Positions 5,270-9,660 of a DNA stretch of 9,660 nucleotides are shown piece after piece. Position 1 is the first letter of the stretch. Each line of letters begins with the position of its first letter. The position numbers and the translations under genes are program-made. This DNA comes from Caryophanales bacterium UBA1719. Lineage in GTDB: Bacteria; Bacillota_I; Bacilli_A; RFN20; CAG-826. The notes under the pieces are model-generated. The model was not told the origin of the DNA. It worked only from the letters and a program-made list of their open reading frames with translations, and did not search any database. The stretch covers positions 1 to 9,660 of the forward strand of contig DCIT01000035.1 in assembly GCA_002317145.1 (NCBI GenBank), written 5' to 3'.

Positions 5270-6856
5270 ATGTTTAAAAAACTTCGTAAGTTATTAACCT
5301 CACGTATTTTATGGATAGGACTAGTATTAATAGCTGAACTAGCTTTAATATTTGTCTTTTTCTATGTTATCGCTGACTCATTACGTGAAGTATTTAACTT
5401 AAAACCATGGCAAATGTATTTAACTGTCGCGGTTATATTATTTATTATCTCTATTGGAGTAATAGTCTATATAGTTAACTCTCAAGCTAAACCAGCCTAT
5501 AAGATAGCCTGGTTAGTGGTAGTAGCTATTATCCCTTTATTTGGAGCATTCTTCTATTTACTCTTTGGTAATAAGAAGATTACCTCTAGACAAAAAAGAA
5601 GAATGAAACCAATATTAGACTTATTAAGTAACGTTAATATTAATAAGAATATTGAAGAAGAATTAGAGAAAGATAATGTAAACGCTAAAAAGATAGCTAA
5701 TTATATCGCTAAAGCTAGTGGAGGAGATATCTATAAGAACTCTACTATTAATTATTATTCTTCTGGAGAAGAAGCCTTCCCAGAAATGATAAAAGAATTA
5801 GAGAAAGCCGAGAAGTTTATCTTTATTGAATACTTTGTTATCTCTCCAGGATTATTCTGGGACTCTATCTTAAAAGTATTAATGAATAAAGTGAAGCAAG
5901 GTGTTGATGTTCGTTTAATTTATGATGATGTCGGTAGTGCAGGATATCTACCTAGTAAATATGATAAGAAATTAAACGAACTAGGAATCAAGACCTTTGC
6001 TTATCAAAAGTTTAAACCATTATTAGATGTTAAGATCAATAATAGAGACCATAGAAAGATCATGGTTATTGATGGTAAAGTAGCGTTTACAGGTGGAATT
6101 AATATCGCGGATGAATATATAAATAAAAAGAAGTTATTTGGATATTGGAAAGATAACGCGATTAAAGTTAAAGGTCCAGCAGTATATGGATATACAATGG
6201 AGTTTTTAACCTTATGGTTATATTTAACAGAGGTAGACTTATCTCAAGTTAATCTTAATGATGAAAACTATCTAGAATACTTCCCAGATATGTCTAACCA
6301 TAAAGGTAGTGGATATGTTCAACCATATACCGACTTACTTTATAACTCTGAATCAGTGGGTGAAAGAGTATATCTTCAATTAATTAACTATGCTACTAAG
6401 TATTTATATATCACTACTCCATACTTAATTATTGATGATGAATTAGTCAATGCTTTGTGTAGCGCAGCGAAACAAGGGATTGACGTAAGAATCATCACTC
6501 CTAGAATCCCAGATAAGAAGACGGTCTTTAGAATTACTAGAAGCCATTACCGTACCTTATTACTTAATGGAGTAAAGATATATGAATACTTACCAGGATT
6601 TATTCATATGAAGATGTTTGTCGTGGATGATGTGTTTGCCACAGTCGGTACCATTAACTTAGACTATCGTAGTCTATATCTCCACTTAGAGAATGCGACA
6701 TTTATGTATAAGAATGATTGTATTAAGGATATGAAGAATGACTTCCTTAACTCACTTAAGGTTAGTGAAGAAATTAAATATCGAGACTATAAGAAATATG
6801 CCGCACCAAGGAGACTATATTGGGCGATACTTAGATTATTCGCTCCTTTGTTCTAG
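5270..6856 (+). CDS. cls: Cardiolipin synthase (ClsA-type, phospholipase D superfamily)
   Basis: Joins two phosphatidylglycerol molecules into cardiolipin and glycerol at the cytoplasmic membrane. The 528 residues match the usual bacterial length of about 480-520. Three hydrophobic helices lie at about 13-34, 49-69 and 79-99; the second and third form the PLDc_N region that ends in LLFGNKK. Two HxKx4D catalytic motifs follow: His261, Lys263, Asp268 in DHRKIMVIDG with GGINIADEY after it, and His446, Lys448, Asp453 in HMKMFVVDD with GTINLDYRS after it. Both active-site halves are intact, so the enzyme should work. The start is 3 bases after the lipoprotein stop with no Shine-Dalgarno sequence, pointing to translation coupled to the upstream gene. 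Assignment to Cls rather than another PLD enzyme rests on the N-terminal helices and motif spacing. Confidence 0.94.
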   Translation: MFKKLRKLLTSRILWIGLVLIAELALIFVFFYVIADSLREVFNLKPWQMYLTVAVILFIISIGVIVYIVNSQAKPAYKIAWLVVVAIIPLFGAFFYLLFGNKKITSRQKRRMKPILDLLSNVNINKNIEEELEKDNVNAKKIANYIAKASGGDIYKNSTINYYSSGEEAFPEMIKELEKAEKFIFIEYFVISPGLFWDSILKVLMNKVKQGVDVRLIYDDVGSAGYLPSKYDKKLNELGIKTFAYQKFKPLLDVKINNRDHRKIMVIDGKVAFTGGINIADEYINKKKLFGYWKDNAIKVKGPAVYGYTMEFLTLWLYLTEVDLSQVNLNDENYLEYFPDMSNHKGSGYVQPYTDLLYNSESVGERVYLQLINYATKYLYITTPYLIIDDELVNALCSAAKQGIDVRIITPRIPDKKTVFRITRSHYRTLLLNGVKIYEYLPGFIHMKMFVVDDVFATVGTINLDYRSLYLHLENATFMYKNDCIKDMKNDFLNSLKVSEEIKYRDYKKYAAPRRLYWAILRLFAPLF

Positions 6857-6859
6857 TAT

Positions 6860-8314
6860 ATGAAACATATAGGATTATTATGCCCGTTATTCTCTATCCC
6901 AAATGAATTTGGTATTGGAGATTTTAGCGATAACTCTTATCGCTTTATTGATTATATCAATACCATTAATTATTCAACATGGCAGATCCTCCCTTTAAAT
7001 CCGACAGACGATAGTAACTGTCCTTATTCATGTTTATCCTCTAATGCTTTAGATGATGTATATGTCTCTATACCTGATTTAAAGTACCGTAAGTTAATAA
7101 ATGACTTTAAGGTATATTCAAAAAGAAAACAGAAGAAAGTTAATTATAAGAAAGTAAGAAGATATAAAGAGAAGTATTGGTTAGAAGCATATAAGACCTT
7201 CATTAACCAAGATAACTATAAATCTATCTTAGAAGAATTTAAGCTTAACGAACCTTGGGCATATCAATATGCTTCTTACCTAATACTTCTTAAGAAGAAT
7301 AATTATATCCCTTGGAATAAATGGACTATTAAAGAATTAAGTGAAGAAGAAATTAATAACGAAGTTCAATATAACTTATTTAAACAATATATCTTATTCT
7401 TACAATGGAATGATTTACATGAATACGCGAAGAAGAAAGGAGTAACAATAATAGGAGATGTTCCTTTCTATGTGAACTTTGATTCTAGTGATGTCTATTA
7501 TAATAAAGAAACCTTCTTATTAAATGAAGATAATTCTCCTAGTTTAGTCAGTGGGGTACCACCTGACTATTATTCTGAATCAGGACAATTATGGGGTAAT
7601 CCAATCTATGATTGGAATTACCTTAAAGATCATCAATATGAATATATTATTAATAGATTACACTCCGCGAGTAGAATCTATGATGTAGTAAGAGTTGATC
7701 ACTTTAGAGCATTTGATACTTATTATGTTATTGACGCTAAAGCAAGTGATGCTAGAGTCGGAGAATGGAGAGAACCTCCTTGTTACGATTTCTTTGATAC
7801 CCTATTTAATAAGTATCCTAATATGAATCTAATCGCTGAAGACTTAGGATTAATGAGAGAAGAAGTATATCACTTAAGAGATCACTATAATCTCCCAGGT
7901 ATGCAAGTATTACAATTTACGATTATTGATGAAGAACTTAGACATCAAACAAATAACAATGTCTTTAAAAGAGAAAACTCGGTTGTATATTTATCCACAC
8001 ATGACAGTGAAACTGCCATGGAGTGGTTTAATAATCAACCAGAGGATATAAGAAATGCTTTAGAAGAATATCTTACTAATACATATCGTAAACATAATAT
8101 AATCACTAACTTATTTAAGTATGCCGCTAATCAACCATCAAACTTAGTTATCTTTGCGGTATGGGATATCCTTAGACAGGGTAAGTCCGCTAGACTTAAT
8201 ATCCCAGGAGTAGTAAGTAAAAATAACTGGACTTACCGTCTAAAAGACTTTGATGGATTAAATAAGAATGTTAGAAAGCTATCTAATATCGCTAAAGAAT
8301 TTAATAGACATTAA
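6860..8314 (+). CDS. malQ: 4-alpha-glucanotransferase (amylomaltase, GH77)
   Basis: Transfers alpha-1,4-glucan segments between maltodextrins in the cytosol, in maltose and glycogen breakdown. At 484 residues it is close to the compact GH77 length of about 500. The family N-terminus is present (GLLCPLFSIPNEFGIGDF, then TWQILPLNPT). Later signatures are GDVPFYVNFDSSDVY, GVPPDYYSESGQLWGNPIYDW, RVDHFRAF with the nucleophile Asp280, AEDLG with the acid/base Glu327, and STHDSET with Asp382, so all three catalytic carboxylates are kept. One oddity is a changed sugar-binding loop after CPYSCLSSNALD, where the common AGNP is absent. No glycogen or maltose transport genes are nearby. The start lies 3 bases after the cls stop without a Shine-Dalgarno sequence, so expression probably depends on the upstream gene. 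Confidence 0.95.
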   Translation: MKHIGLLCPLFSIPNEFGIGDFSDNSYRFIDYINTINYSTWQILPLNPTDDSNCPYSCLSSNALDDVYVSIPDLKYRKLINDFKVYSKRKQKKVNYKKVRRYKEKYWLEAYKTFINQDNYKSILEEFKLNEPWAYQYASYLILLKKNNYIPWNKWTIKELSEEEINNEVQYNLFKQYILFLQWNDLHEYAKKKGVTIIGDVPFYVNFDSSDVYYNKETFLLNEDNSPSLVSGVPPDYYSESGQLWGNPIYDWNYLKDHQYEYIINRLHSASRIYDVVRVDHFRAFDTYYVIDAKASDARVGEWREPPCYDFFDTLFNKYPNMNLIAEDLGLMREEVYHLRDHYNLPGMQVLQFTIIDEELRHQTNNNVFKRENSVVYLSTHDSETAMEWFNNQPEDIRNALEEYLTNTYRKHNIITNLFKYAANQPSNLVIFAVWDILRQGKSARLNIPGVVSKNNWTYRLKDFDGLNKNVRKLSNIAKEFNRH

Positions 8315-8318
8315 TAAT

Positions 8319-9614
8319 ATGAAGAAACTTAAGATCGGTATTGTATCTTTAGGATGTGCTAAAAACTTAGTAGATAGTGAGATTATGTTAGCAAGCTTTG
8401 TTAACGCTAACTATGATATTACTAATAATCCTAAAGAAGCAGACATCATCTTAGTTAATACATGTGCGTTTATTAAAGATAGTAAGAAAGAAGCTATTGA
8501 TACTATCTTAGAGATGGCTAAATATAAAAAGAAATTAATAGTCACTGGTTGTTTAGCGGAACGCTACTATAAAGAACTAAAGAAAGAAATACCAGAGATA
8601 GACTTAATAATCCCATTGTCTAAATATAAACACTTTAATGAATATGTATCTAATTATCTAAAAGATAATAAGACATATAACTTTGAACCATTAAATAGAG
8701 TTATATCTACCTCGAATAATGTTGCTTACTTAAGAATCGCTGAAGGCTGTAATAACTTCTGTAGCTTCTGCGCTATACCATATATACGAGGTAGATATAT
8801 CTCTAGACCATTAAAAGAAATAGTTAAAGAGGCAAACATATTAGCGAAAGATGGTATTAAAGAACTTAATATCATCGCACAAGATGTCTCTAGTTATGGT
8901 ATAGATCTACATAATAAGACTACTTTAGTAACCTTATTAAAAGAACTAGAGAAGATAAAAGATATAAAACATATCCGTTTACTATATTTATATCCTAGTG
9001 AAATTACTAATGAATTTATTTCTTTTATGAAGAATAGTAAGAAAGTATATCCTTATTTTGATATTCCTTTACAACATGTCTCTGATAAATTACTTAAGAG
9101 TATGCACCGTAAAGGAAATCAAAATAATACTCTTACTATTCTTAATAAAATTAGAAAAGAAATACCTAATGCTATATTTAGAACAACCTTTATAGTTGGA
9201 TATCCAGGAGAAACTAATTCTGATTTTAAGAAGTTATTATCTTTTGTTAAAGATTTTAAGTTTGATCATTTAGGAGTATTTACTTATTCTAAAGAAGAAG
9301 GCACTAAAGCTTATGCTTTACCTGATCAAGTAAATGAGAAAACTAAATCTTTAAGAAAAGATATATTAATGAAAGAACAAGAAAAGATATCTTATAAATT
9401 AAATCAAACGCATATTAATAAAGTAGTAGAAGGACTTTGTATTGGTTTTAATAAAGATAATAATACTTATTCTTTCTTAACTAAATTTAATGGTCCGGAT
9501 GATATTGATGGAAGAGTATTTGGATACTCTAAGAAACCATTAAATTTAGGTAAGTATTATAAACTAAAGATCAAAGATGCTTTTGTTTATGATTTATTTG
9601 TAGAAATAAATTAA
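8319..9614 (+). CDS. rimO: Ribosomal protein S12 methylthiotransferase RimO
   Basis: A radical-SAM enzyme that methylthiolates a conserved aspartate of ribosomal protein S12. The 431 residues show the three expected parts. The N-terminal MTTase domain has iron-sulfur cysteines Cys13 (SLGCAKN), Cys49 (NTCAF) and Cys78 (TGCLAER). The radical-SAM core has CNNFCSFC (Cys144, Cys148, Cys151), followed by IRGRYISRP and later IPLQHVSD. A C-terminal TRAM-like domain ends in FVYDLFVEIN. SLGCAKNLVDSE at the N-terminus and the GRYISRP segment favour RimO over the tRNA enzyme MiaB. The start at 8319 is chosen because family homology begins at once (KKLKIGIVSLGC); an in-frame Met at 8268 would overlap malQ by 47 bases and add unrelated residues. 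It starts 4 bases after the malQ stop with no Shine-Dalgarno sequence. Confidence 0.95.
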   Translation: MKKLKIGIVSLGCAKNLVDSEIMLASFVNANYDITNNPKEADIILVNTCAFIKDSKKEAIDTILEMAKYKKKLIVTGCLAERYYKELKKEIPEIDLIIPLSKYKHFNEYVSNYLKDNKTYNFEPLNRVISTSNNVAYLRIAEGCNNFCSFCAIPYIRGRYISRPLKEIVKEANILAKDGIKELNIIAQDVSSYGIDLHNKTTLVTLLKELEKIKDIKHIRLLYLYPSEITNEFISFMKNSKKVYPYFDIPLQHVSDKLLKSMHRKGNQNNTLTILNKIRKEIPNAIFRTTFIVGYPGETNSDFKKLLSFVKDFKFDHLGVFTYSKEEGTKAYALPDQVNEKTKSLRKDILMKEQEKISYKLNQTHINKVVEGLCIGFNKDNNTYSFLTKFNGPDDIDGRVFGYSKKPLNLGKYYKLKIKDAFVYDLFVEIN

Positions 9615-9628
9615 AGAATAAGTATAAT
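9598..9628 (+). promoter_or_regulatory. Promoter of the tRNA gene
   Basis: A perfect TATAAT (9623-9628) ends 10 bases before the tRNA. A weak -35 candidate TTGTAG (9598-9603) lies inside the end of rimO with a 19-base spacer. The transcript would start near 9635, about 4 bases before the tRNA 5' end. No terminator is visible between rimO and the tRNA. Confidence 0.6.
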
Positions 9629-9638
9629 CTATAAGTGC

Positions 9639-9660
9639 GCCCCCATAGTTAAGTGGTATA
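9639..9660 (+). tRNA. tRNA gene, 5' end only, truncated by the window edge (identity uncertain, possibly Glu)
   Basis: GCCCCCA (9639-9645) fits a seven-base 5' acceptor strand. It is followed by T8-A9 and a D-arm start AGTTAAGTGGTATA with the conserved GG of the D loop. The anticodon lies beyond the window. The GCCCCCA acceptor start recalls tRNA-Glu of cyanobacteria and plastids, so Glu is a guess; other isotypes are not excluded. Confidence 0.75.

Noticed and set aside
8268..8318. Upstream start for rimO
   Set aside because: It would overlap malQ by 47 bases and add residues not seen in RimO proteins; the ATG at 8319 begins directly with family sequence.
1..9660. Reassigned TGA codon, as in many Mollicutes
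   Set aside because: No gene uses TGA as a stop, but none contains an in-frame TGA either and Trp is encoded by TGG, so the window gives no evidence for a changed code.

Overview
The window is very AT-rich, with densely packed genes that all lie on the + strand. The standard genetic code fits: every gene reads through without an internal TGA, and all stops are TAA or TAG. Gene content and base composition suggest a low-GC Firmicutes/Bacilli lineage, possibly a gut Mollicutes-like or RF39/Erysipelotrichia-like bacterium. The markers are ribF next to rpsO, a CarD-family regulator, a BspA-like surface protein and small lipoproteins. The taxonomic placement is inference.

Layout. Positions 1-498 hold the 3' half of ribF (riboflavin kinase/FAD synthetase). 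Positions 562-2157 encode a membrane-anchored surface protein with one Big_2-type Ig-like domain and BspA-type leucine-rich repeats; it has its own promoter and ribosome binding site. Positions 2160-2277 hold the rpsO promoter and a structured leader, followed by rpsO (ribosomal protein S15) and a strong intrinsic terminator at 2570-2597. A second transcription block follows: a CarD-like RNA polymerase-binding regulator (2633-3130), two tandem paralogous lipoproteins of unknown function (3159-4247, 4247-5266), cardiolipin synthase (5270-6856), 4-alpha-glucanotransferase (6860-8314) and rimO (8319-9614). Genes from 3159 to 9614 are separated by 4 bases or less, or overlap, so they probably form one operon. 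The window ends inside a tRNA gene that has its own -10 box.

How the genes work together. The first block is the conserved ribF-rpsO neighbourhood, interrupted by a surface-protein gene. The second combines a transcription regulator, two exported lipoproteins and the enzyme that makes cardiolipin, which suggests a cell-envelope theme. malQ (maltodextrin/glycogen metabolism) and rimO (modification of ribosomal protein S12) look like housekeeping genes carried in the same transcript.

The most interesting signals are three. The rpsO leader has a hairpin loop exactly complementary to the rpsO Shine-Dalgarno sequence, which is a likely S15-sensing pseudoknot. RibF has a degenerate nucleotidyltransferase signature. 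Two promoters have -10 boxes that end 4-10 bases before their start codons, implying leaderless mRNAs. I found no CRISPR array, insertion sequence or phage module, and no complete new multi-gene system.
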